Positions 17,301-25,906 of a stretch of DNA of 64,000 bases are shown here, in pieces. Source of the DNA: CALMKX01 sp036274895 (lineage in GTDB: Bacteria; Acidobacteriota; Thermoanaerobaculia; Multivoradales; SZUA-115); the NCBI GenBank assembly GCA_036274895.1, contig DASUEU010000064.1, forward strand, positions 1-64,000, in the 5' to 3' direction. How positions within the stretch are numbered: the stretch's first letter is position 1; every line of letters begins with the position of its first letter. Both the position numbers and the translations under genes were made by a program. Under the pieces are notes generated by a model, which worked only from the letters and a program-made list of their open reading frames with translations, was not told the origin of the DNA and ran no database searches.

Positions 17301-19320
17301 CCGCGAGGGAGACGACGCAGGAGAAGCCGCCCCCCGAGAGAGTCAGGGGCAGGCCGTTGCAGGTGGCCGAGGCGAGGCCCGAGAGCGGGTCCAGGACCTG
17401 CCCGGTCACGGAGACCTGCGGATCCGAGACCGTGCTGCCATCCGCCGGTGAGCCGATGGCGACGCTGGGGGCGGTGAGGTCGACGTCGAGGGTGACCGAG
17501 ACGCTCGCCGTGTTGCCCTCCCGGTCGATCGCCGTGCCGGTGACCACCTGGTCGGCACCCTCGGTCGTGACCACCACCGGAGCCGGGCAGGTGGCGATGC
17601 CGGAGAGCTGGTCGTCACAGGTGAAGGTGACCGTCACCGGGCCGTTGTGCCAGCCCGCGCCGTTGGGCGCCGGGGTGATCGCGGCCGAGATCGTCGGCGG
17701 CTCGTTGTCGGGGACCGCCAGCAGGACCGACAGACGCGGCCCGTTCGCGGCGCTCGCCTCGCGGGAGACGTAGTCCACGTCACCGCTCGCCCCCTCGTCC
17801 CGTTTCTTCACCAGCCAGCCGTGGTGCGTCCCGCCGCTCGCCAGGTCCGCCACATCGGCCGTCACGTTGAAGGTGACGGTGCCGGTCTGGTTCTTGGTGT
17901 GGAGGACCGAGGCGCTCGCCGTGGCCTCGAAGGAGCCGCCGTTCCACTCGGGGTCGCAATCCGGCTGGTTGTTCGAGAGGTCGAGATCTCGCCCGCAGCT
18001 CCAGGTCGCCCGTCCCTCCTGCCAGGCCGTCGTGAGCCGGTGAGCGTCCACGCTCCGGCCGCTGCCGAAGCTGCCGCCGGTGCTTTCGATGGTCAGCAGC
18101 AATCGCGCGGACTGCACCGTGCCCTGCCCGACGAGGCCGGCTAGCTCGGCGCCGTCGAAGCTCACCAGGGAACGGTGCCGGCCGCCGTGCTTGACGCGCA
18201 GGAAGGCCTCGGCGCCGAAGTTGCGGTTGCTCTCGCCGTCCTCACGAATGAAGGTGTCGGCCACGGCCGGAAAGTCGAGGGTGTAGGTGCCCGGCCCCAA
18301 CAGCAGCTCGAAGCCATGGCTCGCCGAGCTGGTGTTGCCGGCGGTGTCGCTCAGGGATGCCGTCACCATGTGGGCTCCGGCGGTCAGCCGTGGCGGCTCG
18401 CAGGTGGCCGATGCCGAGCCCGCCGTGCAGGAGAGGGGCTGCCCGTCGAGGGTTACGGCCAGGCTGCCAGGGTCCACGCCGCTGCCACCGTCCTCGAAGC
18501 TCAGCGCGATCTCCGGCGTCGGATCGTTGACCATGAAGCGCCCGAGCGGCTGGGTGATCGCCAAGCGGGGGCCGGCCGCGTCCGAGGACGGGCTCTCGAC
18601 GATCAGCACCAGCCGGGGGCCGCCGCCCGCCGCACCACCGCCGCCGTCATCGTCGTCATCATCGTCGTCGCCGTTACCGCCGTTGGCGCCGTTTCCCTCG
18701 TCGTCATCGTCGCCACCCCCCGCACCGTCCTCGCGCGCCGTCACTTCCAGCTCGGCGCCGAGAGCCTCGGTGCCGCCCCGCAGCAACCAGCCGTGGTCCG
18801 GGGTGCCGGCCAGGAAGGCCGCCACGTCGGCCGTCACGTCCAGGCGCAGCCAGCGGTCCCTGCCATCGGAGACCAGCGCCGCCGCGGTGGCGGGCTCGGC
18901 GAAGGTACCGCCCTGCCAGGAGGCGGCGCAGTCGGCCTGGTGGTTGGCCGCATCGCTGTCCTCGGCGCAGTCCCAGGTCGCCGTCGCCTCACCCCAAGCC
19001 GCCAGCAGGCGGTGAGCCGCGACCGGCTCACCCGGGTGGGCCCAGCCTTCGGCTTCTTCCACGAAGATCTCGAGATGGGCCGAAACCAGGAACGAGGAGC
19101 CCACCGCCGCCGCCACGGCAGCGGGGTCGAAGCGAACCAGGATGCGCTGGGAATCGGTGGTGAGGCGCAGGCGGTCGGAATCACCCTGGTTGCGGTCGGG
19201 CTCTCCTCGATCGAGGTAGGTATCCGCGACGGCATCCAGGGTGAAGGTCTGCGCTCGGAGCTCGCAGAGGGGCACGAGGATCGAGGCCAAGCCGAGAGCG
19301 AGGGCTGTCTTCTTGAACAT
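14365..19320 (-). CDS. Large exported multidomain protein with C-terminal phospholipase A2-like domain
   Basis: The ATG at 19320 is chosen because AGGAGG lies about 10 nt upstream and a signal peptide follows (MFKKTALALGLASILVPLCE). The 1651-residue product has a DNRLRE/CBM96-like domain (around 25-190, with ADTYLDRGEPDRNQG), an Asp/Gly-rich linker, a second such domain, several Ig-like repeats with ITSPxxGDxxxxDxVxVxG patterns, two Big_1/invasin-like domains, a carboxypeptidase-regulatory-like domain (around DAEGRFRIVGVPVGA) and a Cys-rich tail. The tail contains CDTHDICYQTC (His1572, Asp1573) and a later CD pair, as in the phospholipase A2 CxxHDxCY signature. Possibly a surface protein with lipase activity; catalysis is inference from the motif. 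Confidence 0.85.
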   Translation of the reverse strand: MFKKTALALGLASILVPLCELRAQTFTLDAVADTYLDRGEPDRNQGDSDRLRLTTDSQRILVRFDPAAVAAAVGSSFLVSAHLEIFVEEAEGWAHPGEPVAAHRLLAAWGEATATWDCAEDSDAANHQADCAASWQGGTFAEPATAAALVSDGRDRWLRLDVTADVAAFLAGTPDHGWLLRGGTEALGAELEVTAREDGAGGGDDDDEGNGANGGNGDDDDDDDDGGGGAAGGGPRLVLIVESPSSDAAGPRLAITQPLGRFMVNDPTPEIALSFEDGGSGVDPGSLAVTLDGQPLSCTAGSASATCEPPRLTAGAHMVTASLSDTAGNTSSASHGFELLLGPGTYTLDFPAVADTFIREDGESNRNFGAEAFLRVKHGGRHRSLVSFDGAELAGLVGQGTVQSARLLLTIESTGGSFGSGRSVDAHRLTTAWQEGRATWSCGRDLDLSNNQPDCDPEWNGGSFEATASASVLHTKNQTGTVTFNVTADVADLASGGTHHGWLVKKRDEGASGDVDYVSREASAANGPRLSVLLAVPDNEPPTISAAITPAPNGAGWHNGPVTVTFTCDDQLSGIATCPAPVVVTTEGADQVVTGTAIDREGNTASVSVTLDVDLTAPSVAIGSPADGSTVSDPQVSVTGQVLDPLSGLASATCNGLPLTLSGGGFSCVVSLAAGLNVIQIQALDVAGNTGSAQVTVTLAEGGDTTPPVVAITAPPSGSFVLEARPEIVLTLQDETALDRSTLGLTANGSALTATCVEDGPDGARCSLGQDLAEGTLSLGASVADLAGNLGSATTSFVVDTAGLGIAITSPQTGDVTRADQVSVSGTASSGVASVAVNGVPASISGGTFAATVPLREGVNTVVALATKTNGRTGTASIQVTRDVFAPIVRIDSPREGFVSVNDRVAVTGLVNDIVPGGAEATVMVNGVLAAVGGGAFLVDDLPLVRGPNTVEAVATDRAGNVGRHSIQVLYQPPVGARIALGSGNGQLGFVNADLPAPLVAVVQDELGNPVAGRLVRFEVTRNSGLVRAAAGDAGQREVLVPTDGSGRASVLFTTGDTAGVGTNRVVASAVGVAGEVELCATGLARGADKILMIMGDNQRGVAGAPLPTPLEVLVVDRGGNPIAGVAVTFNVVKGTGSLDGGTSQVEVTGLDGLARAVLTLGSDPGINNNVVAANFAGNTGLPATFTVSALLAGDPAATAFTGVVLDNALTPIPGAVVSADAGAVSVSAVTDAEGRFRIVGVPVGAIHLHIDPTGSPRPETYPPLAFETVTVAGQENDLGRPILIPALDTSGSKIVGGPQDVTLTMAGVAGLSLTVFANSVRCPDGSSTCRVTLSQVHQDKVPMPPPSGTLFMPPAWTIQPHGVEFDPPARITLPNNGLPPGRMIDIYQFDHALNRFVNVGKGTVSEDASIIVSDPGFGITRAGWGGGGPPPPPDTCTCQCDDGNDCTQDNCSGQPNCTCTYERLTNSMCCDGIPIDPATQGCCDGEDIYMKRTQCCADGEVVDKKPIAFGDLLDCTDRIQCPTWRRQFDGCSLPASPGFDKDNPAGGSDTQFAVCAGRIDTCPGPRACDTHDICYQTCYPGGPGSLIIAKARCDVGMYRDMRATCAASQEGFFVRKACFDAADIYYIGLRLGGDYAFLSRQYNDVCQCCP
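18640..18720 (-). repeat. GAC/GAT-rich microsatellite encoding an Asp/Gly linker
   Basis: Within the 1651-residue protein gene a run of GAC and GAT codons interrupted by glycine and asparagine codons encodes an acidic linker of roughly 30 residues after the first DNRLRE-like domain. Such runs change length easily by slippage. It may bind calcium or act as a flexible spacer; this is inference. Confidence 0.6.
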
Positions 19321-19413
19321 GCGTGCTAGATCCTCCTGCGCAACGAAACCGAGGCCACTGCGGACTTCCTCCCCGCCTCGCGCTGCCCGCAATCATCAAG
19401 AGACTGGCCTTGG

Positions 19414-19442
19414 AATATATGAGTTCGCCTGTCGAGCATCAA
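19414..19442 (-). promoter_or_regulatory. Sigma-70 type promoter of the secreted-protein operon
   Basis: On the minus strand TTGATG (19442-19437), a 17-nt spacer, and TATATT (19419-19414) form a strong promoter in an A+T-rich patch. The start site would be near 19407, giving a leader of about 87 nt before the ATG at 19320. It would drive the three-gene operon 19320 to 3694. Confidence 0.7.
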
Positions 19443-19516
19443 GGGGGCACCGTATATTTTTCTGTGCTTATAAGACTCTGCGCGGTCCGGCCCCCTTCGT
19501 CCTATGCTTGCCACCC

Positions 19517-19942
19517 ATGGACGCCTTCCCTCCCGGCCGGCACCTGCTGCTCTACGACGGTGTCTGCGGCCTCTGCGACCGCTCGGTGCAGTTCTGCCTC
19601 GCCCACGACCAGGCCGGGCGCTTCCTCTACGCCCCGCTGCAGGGCGAGACCGCCCGCGAGCTCGCCGCCCGGCTGCCGCTGCCCGCGGACCTCGAGACGG
19701 TGGTGCTGATCACCGACCCGGGAACGCCCGGCGAGAGGGTCCACTTGAAGAGCGACGCCTTCGTGGCCCTGCTGCGCCACCTCGGGGGGATCTGGCGGGT
19801 GCTCTCCTGGCTGCGAGTGATCCCGCGGCCCCTGCGCGACGCCGCCTACGACTTCGTGGCCGCCCGCCGCTACCGCTGGTTCGGCCGCTTCGACACCTGC
19901 CGCCTCCCCGCCCCCGGCACGGCCGAGCGGTTCCTGCCTTAG
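19517..19942 (+). CDS. DCC-family thiol-disulfide oxidoreductase-like protein (DUF393)
   Basis: The ATG at 19517 gives a 141-residue protein opening MDAFPPGRHLLLYDGVCGLC. The DGVCGLCD segment is the DxxCxxC signature that names the DCC family (DUF393), and the downstream DAAYDFVAARRYRWFGRFDTC segment is also typical, with a further Cys. The fold is thioredoxin-like; the substrate is not known for most members. No good Shine-Dalgarno is visible upstream, so translation may be leaderless or weakly initiated. Its TAG stop overlaps the stop codon of the convergent MFS gene. The longer open frame upstream lacks family similarity and was not used. Confidence 0.88.
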   Translation: MDAFPPGRHLLLYDGVCGLCDRSVQFCLAHDQAGRFLYAPLQGETARELAARLPLPADLETVVLITDPGTPGERVHLKSDAFVALLRHLGGIWRVLSWLRVIPRPLRDAAYDFVAARRYRWFGRFDTCRLPAPGTAERFLP

Positions 19943-21252
19943 GCCGCCCGCTCCTCCCAGGCCGCCGCCGCGGCCTGGCCGCGGGGCTCGTCGACCCGGA
20001 AGAGCACGATCAGGCCGGCGATGAAGAACAGCAGCGTCGAGAGGATCGCCAGCCGCTGCGAGCCGGACACCGAGGAGACGGCGCCGAAGACCAGGGGGCC
20101 GATCATGTAAGCCCCCTTGCCGGCGAGGCCCCACAGGCCGAAGAACTCGGCGCTCTTGGTGACCGGCGCGAAGAGCCCGACCAACCCCCGCGAGGCCGAC
20201 TGGAGTGAGCCGATGCCCAGCCCGGCCAGCACCGCCACGACCCAGAACCCCGCCTTGGACGGCACCACGGCGGCACCGGTGACCACCACGATCCACAGCA
20301 CCAGGCTGATGGCGATGGTCTTGCGCGCGCCGATGCGGTCCTGCACCGAGCCGAAGGCGAAGGCGCCCGCCGCCGAGCAGACCTGGAGGGCGATGAAGAG
20401 CAGAAAGAGCTCCCCGACCTCGAAGCCGAAGGTGCGCTCGGCGTAGATCGAGGCGAAGGCGATCACCGTGGTGAGGCCGGCCGAGAAGCAGAAGAAGGCG
20501 ACCAGGAACACCGAGAGGTCGCGGAAGTGGGCGAGGGAACGGAAGGTCTGGCGCAGGCGCCCGAAGCTCACGGCGAAGTAAGCGCCGAGGGCCCGCCGCG
20601 GCCCCCGCGGCGCCCGCTCGCGCAGGAAGAGGAAGGTCGGCAACGCGGCGACCAGGAAGAAGGCCGCCGTGGTCACCCAGGCCAGGCGCAGCTCGTCCAG
20701 GTTGGCCAGCACGAAGCCGCCCTTGACCCGCGGCCAGGCCGCCGCCAGGCAGACCAGACCCCCGAAGTAGCCGAAGCCCCAGCCGAAGCCGGAGATGCGG
20801 CCGACGTTGGCCGGCGTCGAGATCTCGGGCAGGAACGAGGCCACCAGGTTCTCGCCGAAGGAGAAGCCGAGGTTCGACAGCACGAAGAGGCTCAAGCCCA
20901 AGGCCACGTCCCCCGGCAGCACCCGGTAGAGGGCGAAGGTGCCGAGCACGCAGAGCGCGTAGGTGGCGAAGAGGAACTGCTTCTTGCGGCCCGTGTCGTC
21001 CGCCATGGCCCCCAGCACCGGCCCGCCGAGCATCACCAGCAAGTTGCTGACGAAGATCCCCAGCCCCCAGAGGAAGTCCGCATCCCCCCGGCCCGCCGGC
21101 ACCACCAGCTTGGTGAAGTAGACCGAGAAGGCCACGGTGACGATCAGGGTCGTGTAGCTCGAATTGGCGAAGTCGAACATCGCCCAGCCGACGATCTCGC
21201 GGGGGCGGGCGGGAGGCAGGGCGGGCGGCGTCTCTCGCGGTTCAGTCGTCAC
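19939..21252 (-). CDS. MFS transporter, UMF1/Atg22-like
   Basis: The product has the UMF1-family N-terminus REIVGWAMFDFANSSYTTLIV and about twelve hydrophobic segments, with the A-loop-like GAMADDTGRKK between the second and third helices. Such proteins are inner-membrane permeases of unknown substrate. The GTG at 21252 is preferred because AGGAG lies 9-10 nt upstream and gives 437 residues; an in-frame ATG at 21303 would add a 17-residue proline-rich tail. The gene diverges from the FadL-like gene and converges with the DCC gene, overlapping it at the stop codons. The C-terminus is alanine-rich and charged, probably cytoplasmic. Confidence 0.85.
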   Translation of the reverse strand: MTTEPRETPPALPPARPREIVGWAMFDFANSSYTTLIVTVAFSVYFTKLVVPAGRGDADFLWGLGIFVSNLLVMLGGPVLGAMADDTGRKKQFLFATYALCVLGTFALYRVLPGDVALGLSLFVLSNLGFSFGENLVASFLPEISTPANVGRISGFGWGFGYFGGLVCLAAAWPRVKGGFVLANLDELRLAWVTTAAFFLVAALPTFLFLRERAPRGPRRALGAYFAVSFGRLRQTFRSLAHFRDLSVFLVAFFCFSAGLTTVIAFASIYAERTFGFEVGELFLLFIALQVCSAAGAFAFGSVQDRIGARKTIAISLVLWIVVVTGAAVVPSKAGFWVVAVLAGLGIGSLQSASRGLVGLFAPVTKSAEFFGLWGLAGKGAYMIGPLVFGAVSSVSGSQRLAILSTLLFFIAGLIVLFRVDEPRGQAAAAAWEERAA

Positions 21253-21336
21253 CGGCGGGGGCTCCTGGGAGTGGAGTGGGTGGGCGGGGGAAGGATACGG
21301 CATGGGCCTTCCATTGTGCGAGGATTCCCCATCCTC

Positions 21337-22701
21337 ATGCGCCTCCGGACGCTCCCTCCCGCCCTCGCCCTGCTCGCGGTCCTGGTCGTCTTCGGTCTGC
21401 CTGCTCGCGGGCAGTCGAACGACGAGATCCAGACCGGGGCGCAGTTCAACTTCTCGACCCCCGGGGCGCGCAGCTTGGGGCTGGGCGGGGCGTTCCTGGG
21501 GCTGGCGGACGATGCCACGGCGGCTTACGCCAACCCCGCGGGGCTGGCGCAGCTGGCGGCCTCGGAGGTCTCGGTCGAGGGGCGCTCCTGGCGCTTCGAG
21601 AGCCGCTTCGCCGCCGGCGGCCATACGCCGGAGACCGGGGTCACGGGCATCGGCATCGACACGGCGGGCGGCGTGCAGGAAGGGCGAATCGCCCGGGAGA
21701 CGGCCGCCGCGTCCTTCCTCTCCACGGTCTACAGCGGGGGTCGCTGGGCAATCGCCCTCTACCGCCACCAGTTGGCGGACTATGAGGCGGCGATCGATTC
21801 TCAAGGTCCCTTCGTCGGCGGCCGCGGCAACACGGCCCGCACCCAGCCGGTGCGCTCGCAGCTCGACCTCGAGATCTGGCACGTCGGGGCCGCCGGCTCC
21901 TGGCGGGTGACCGACGGCCTCTTCCTGGGCGCCAGCCTCTCCTCCTACGACTTCGCCCTGTCCTCCCGGACCGAGCGCTTCGCCCGCAACCCTCCGACCG
22001 GCGACCCGGTGCGCGACGGCCTGACGGGCAACCACTTCGGGCCGGCGGATTTCCTGCCCGAGAACCTGTCGAACATCCAGACCCAGGACGGCGAGGACCG
22101 CGACTGGGGCGTCAACCTGGGACTGCTGTGGAAGGCCAACGGCCAGTGGAGCGTGGGCGCCGTGTACCGCCAGGGGCCGGACTTCGGCTTCCGCGCCGAG
22201 GTGGTGGACGGCCCGCGGGGAAACCGGCCCGGGCAGGTGCGCGAGGACCTCGGCGGCTCAGGGCTCTTCCACGTCCCCGACGTTTTCGGCGTCGGCGTGG
22301 TCTGGCGGGCGAGCGACGAGCTGACCTTCGCCTTCGACTGGGACCACGTGCGCTACAGCGCTCTGACCGAGGACCTGGTCAACGTCCTGCGCACCAGCGG
22401 CAGCGAGCCGGAGCACTTCGCGGTGGACGACGCCAACGAGCTGCACCTCGGCTGCGAGTGGCAGACCCTGGCCTCGAAGCTGCCCTTTGCCGTGCGCCTC
22501 GGCGCCTGGTGGGACCCGGACCACCGCATCCGCTACCAAGGCACCAACGAGCTGCTGCTCGCCCGCTTCCGGCGCGGTGAGGACGAGCTGCACCTGGCCG
22601 GCGGCTTGGGGGTGGTGATCCACCGGCTACAGCTCGACCTCGCCGCGGACGTGTCCGAGACGACGCGGACGTTTTCGCTGTCGGCCGTGGCGCGGTTCTG
22701 A
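21337..22701 (+). CDS. FadL/OmpP1-like outer-membrane beta-barrel protein
   Basis: A 454-residue protein with a signal peptide (MRLRTLPPALALLAVLVVFG, cleavage near ARGQS). Just after it comes SLGLGGAFLGLADDATAAYANPAGLA, the N-terminal hatch sequence typical of FadL/OmpP1-family transporters and related barrels. Alternating hydrophobic strands follow and the chain ends SLSAVARF, with the terminal aromatic residue used by the BAM machinery. It probably carries hydrophobic compounds through the outer membrane. Start at the ATG at 21337; longer open frame upstream is antisense to the MFS gene and is not used. It supports a Gram-negative envelope for the organism. Confidence 0.88.
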   Translation: MRLRTLPPALALLAVLVVFGLPARGQSNDEIQTGAQFNFSTPGARSLGLGGAFLGLADDATAAYANPAGLAQLAASEVSVEGRSWRFESRFAAGGHTPETGVTGIGIDTAGGVQEGRIARETAAASFLSTVYSGGRWAIALYRHQLADYEAAIDSQGPFVGGRGNTARTQPVRSQLDLEIWHVGAAGSWRVTDGLFLGASLSSYDFALSSRTERFARNPPTGDPVRDGLTGNHFGPADFLPENLSNIQTQDGEDRDWGVNLGLLWKANGQWSVGAVYRQGPDFGFRAEVVDGPRGNRPGQVREDLGGSGLFHVPDVFGVGVVWRASDELTFAFDWDHVRYSALTEDLVNVLRTSGSEPEHFAVDDANELHLGCEWQTLASKLPFAVRLGAWWDPDHRIRYQGTNELLLARFRRGEDELHLAGGLGVVIHRLQLDLAADVSETTRTFSLSAVARF

Positions 22702-22702
22702 A

Positions 22703-22851
22703 GAGTCCTCACCCCCTCGATCCTTGCCCCTCACCCCCTCGGTCCCCCTCTCCCGGAGGGCGGTGTGGGCGGGCCGGGAGCCTGTCCTGAGCGCAGCCGC
22801 AGGAAGGGGGGCCGAGGGGGTGAGGGGCCGGGACCGAAGGGGTGAGGACTC
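22703..22851. repeat. Long imperfect inverted repeat
   Basis: The 154-bp gap between the convergent FadL-like and TPR genes is almost entirely one inverted repeat. GAGTCCTCACCCCCTCG at 22703 pairs with 22835-22851 (one mismatch), and GCCCCTCACCCCCTCGG at about 22725-22741 pairs perfectly with 22812-22828. Each arm itself contains two copies of a CCTCACCCCCTCG unit. It could act as a bidirectional terminator or be a MITE-like element. Confidence 0.8.
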
Positions 22852-22855
22852 CCCG

Positions 22856-23715
22856 TCAGGGCGGATGATCCCGGAAGAAGTCGATGAAGCGGGGGGAGAA
22901 GAAGTCCGGGTGGGGGGCGAAGGCGGGGCGCTCGCGGCGGGCGGTGGCGAGGTCGGCGATGGCCCGCTCGAGCAGCTCCTCGTCCTCCTCCCCTCCCACC
23001 AGATAGAGCCCATGCCGGCAGGCGGCGCCGAAGAGGGCCGCCAGGAAGCGCTGGCGGCGGTCGGCCGGGGCCCCGGCCTCGCCCAGCTTCGCCAGGCAGA
23101 GGCCGTACTCGCCGTTGAAGTAGGCCGCCATCGCCGCTGTCAACAATGGCGGTAAGGGTGGGGGCTCGGTGGCCGGCGGCGTTGCCGGCGCCGGCGGCGG
23201 CAGCAGCGGGGGCTCGGCCGCCACGGCAGCCGGCGAGGACTCCGGCCGGTGGTCGGGGGCTGCGGTCTCGGCGGGTTCCTTTTCGCTCGGCGCGGCGGCC
23301 GGCGGTAGCTCGGCCGGCTTCGGCTCCTGAGGCGCCGCGGAGGGCGCGGGGGGCTGGCGCTCCTCGCAGGTGCGGATCACCGCCGCGGCCTCGGCGAGGC
23401 GCTCCGGGAAGGCCGCCACCACCCCCTGCTCCCGTGAGCGGGAAAGGGCGGCCAGGGCGCCCGGGCAGTCGCCCAGCCGGGAGCGGGCCAGGCCGAGGTA
23501 GTGCTGGGGCAGGTAGGGCTCCGGGATCGCCCCCACCAGCCGCGCCCGGGCCGCTTCCTGGGGCCGCTCGGCCACCGCCGCCTCGAGCAGCCGGGCCGCC
23601 TCCGCGGCGGCGCCCCGGCGCAGGGCGCGGAGGGCGTCGAGGTAGGCCTGGCGGTAGTCCGCCGCGGCGGTGGCGAGGGCCAGGCCGGCGAGCAGGAGGA
23701 GGGCGAGGGCTCGCT

Positions 23716-23719
<4 letters not shown>
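22856..23719 (-). CDS. Exported TPR-like protein linked to the kinase
   Basis: The ATG at 23719 overlaps the kinase stop codon as ATGA and yields a 287-residue protein. A signal peptide (MKRALALLLLAGLALATAAA) is followed by TPR-like helices (AYLDALRALRRGAAAEAARLL and LPQHYLGLARSRLGDCPGAL), then a proline/alanine-rich linker of about 70 residues and a second small helical unit (AYFNGEYGLCLAKL). The chain ends with PAFAPHPDFFSPRFIDFFR. Such proteins typically act as periplasmic interaction modules. Coupling to the kinase and sigma genes suggests a role in their signalling path, which is inference. Confidence 0.82.
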
Positions 23720-25209
<1,490 letters not shown>

Positions 25210-25216
25210 GGTCTCC

Positions 25217-25798
25217 TCAGCCGGGCGGGCTCGCCCCGCTGCCCGCGAGCTCGCCGAAGAGCCAGGCCCGCGCCGCCCGCCAGCGCCGGGTCACCGTCGC
25301 CGGCGAGCTGTTCAAGACTGTGGCCGTCTCCTCGATCGACAGGCCGCCGAAGAAGCGCAGTTCGACCACCGAGGCCCCCTGGGGGTCGAAGGCGGCCAAG
25401 CGGGTCAGCGCGTCGTCGAGCACCAGCACGTCCACGCCGGCCTCGGCGACCGGCTCCGGGGCCTCTTCGAGGGAGATCTCCACCACCCGGCCCCCCCGCT
25501 TCTCGGTGCCCCGTTTGCGCGCGTGGTCGAGCAGTACCCGCCGCATCATCCGCGCGGCCAGGGCGAAGAAGTGCGCGCGATCCTGGAAACGCATCTCGCG
25601 CTGGCCGAGCATGCGCAAATAGGCCTCGTGGACCAGGGCGGTGGGCTGGAGGGTGTGGTCGCTGCGCTCTTGGCGCAGGAAGCGCGCCGCCCGCTGGTGC
25701 AGCTCGGCGTAGACCAGGGGCATCAGGCTCGCGTAGGCCTCGCCGTCGCCGTCGCTCCAGGCTCCGAGCAACTCGGTGATCCGTTGTGGGTCGGACAC
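25217..25798 (-). CDS. ECF RNA polymerase sigma factor (Sig-70_X6 type)
   Basis: The 193-residue protein has region 2 (AYASLMPLVYAELHQRAARFL, LQPTALVHEAYLRM) and region 4 (VELRFFGGLSIEETATVLNSS followed by TVTRRWRAARAWL). The LVHEAYLRL-like and FFALAARMMRRVLLDHARKR segments are those of the TIGR02999 group found in acidobacteria and planctomycetes. The start codon is GTG. No anti-sigma gene is adjacent; instead a Ser/Thr kinase follows, as in ECF groups thought to be activated by phosphorylation. Phosphocontrol here is therefore an inference from arrangement. Confidence 0.93.
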   Translation of the reverse strand: MSDPQRITELLGAWSDGDGEAYASLMPLVYAELHQRAARFLRQERSDHTLQPTALVHEAYLRMLGQREMRFQDRAHFFALAARMMRRVLLDHARKRGTEKRGGRVVEISLEEAPEPVAEAGVDVLVLDDALTRLAAFDPQGASVVELRFFGGLSIEETATVLNSSPATVTRRWRAARAWLFGELAGSGASPPG

Positions 25799-25906
25799 GC
25801 GCAGAGTCTATCCGCCTGCGCCGTGCCCGGTGACCGGCCCGAGGCCCTTTCCGCGCGTCCCTTGGTGGAGGAGATCGCGCTTTCTCTCCCCGGAAGGAGC
25901 CACGAC

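Noticed and set aside
19446..19474. Promoter for the DCC gene around TTATAA at 19468
   Set aside because: A -10-like sequence exists but no -35 element is present at suitable spacing, so it was not listed.
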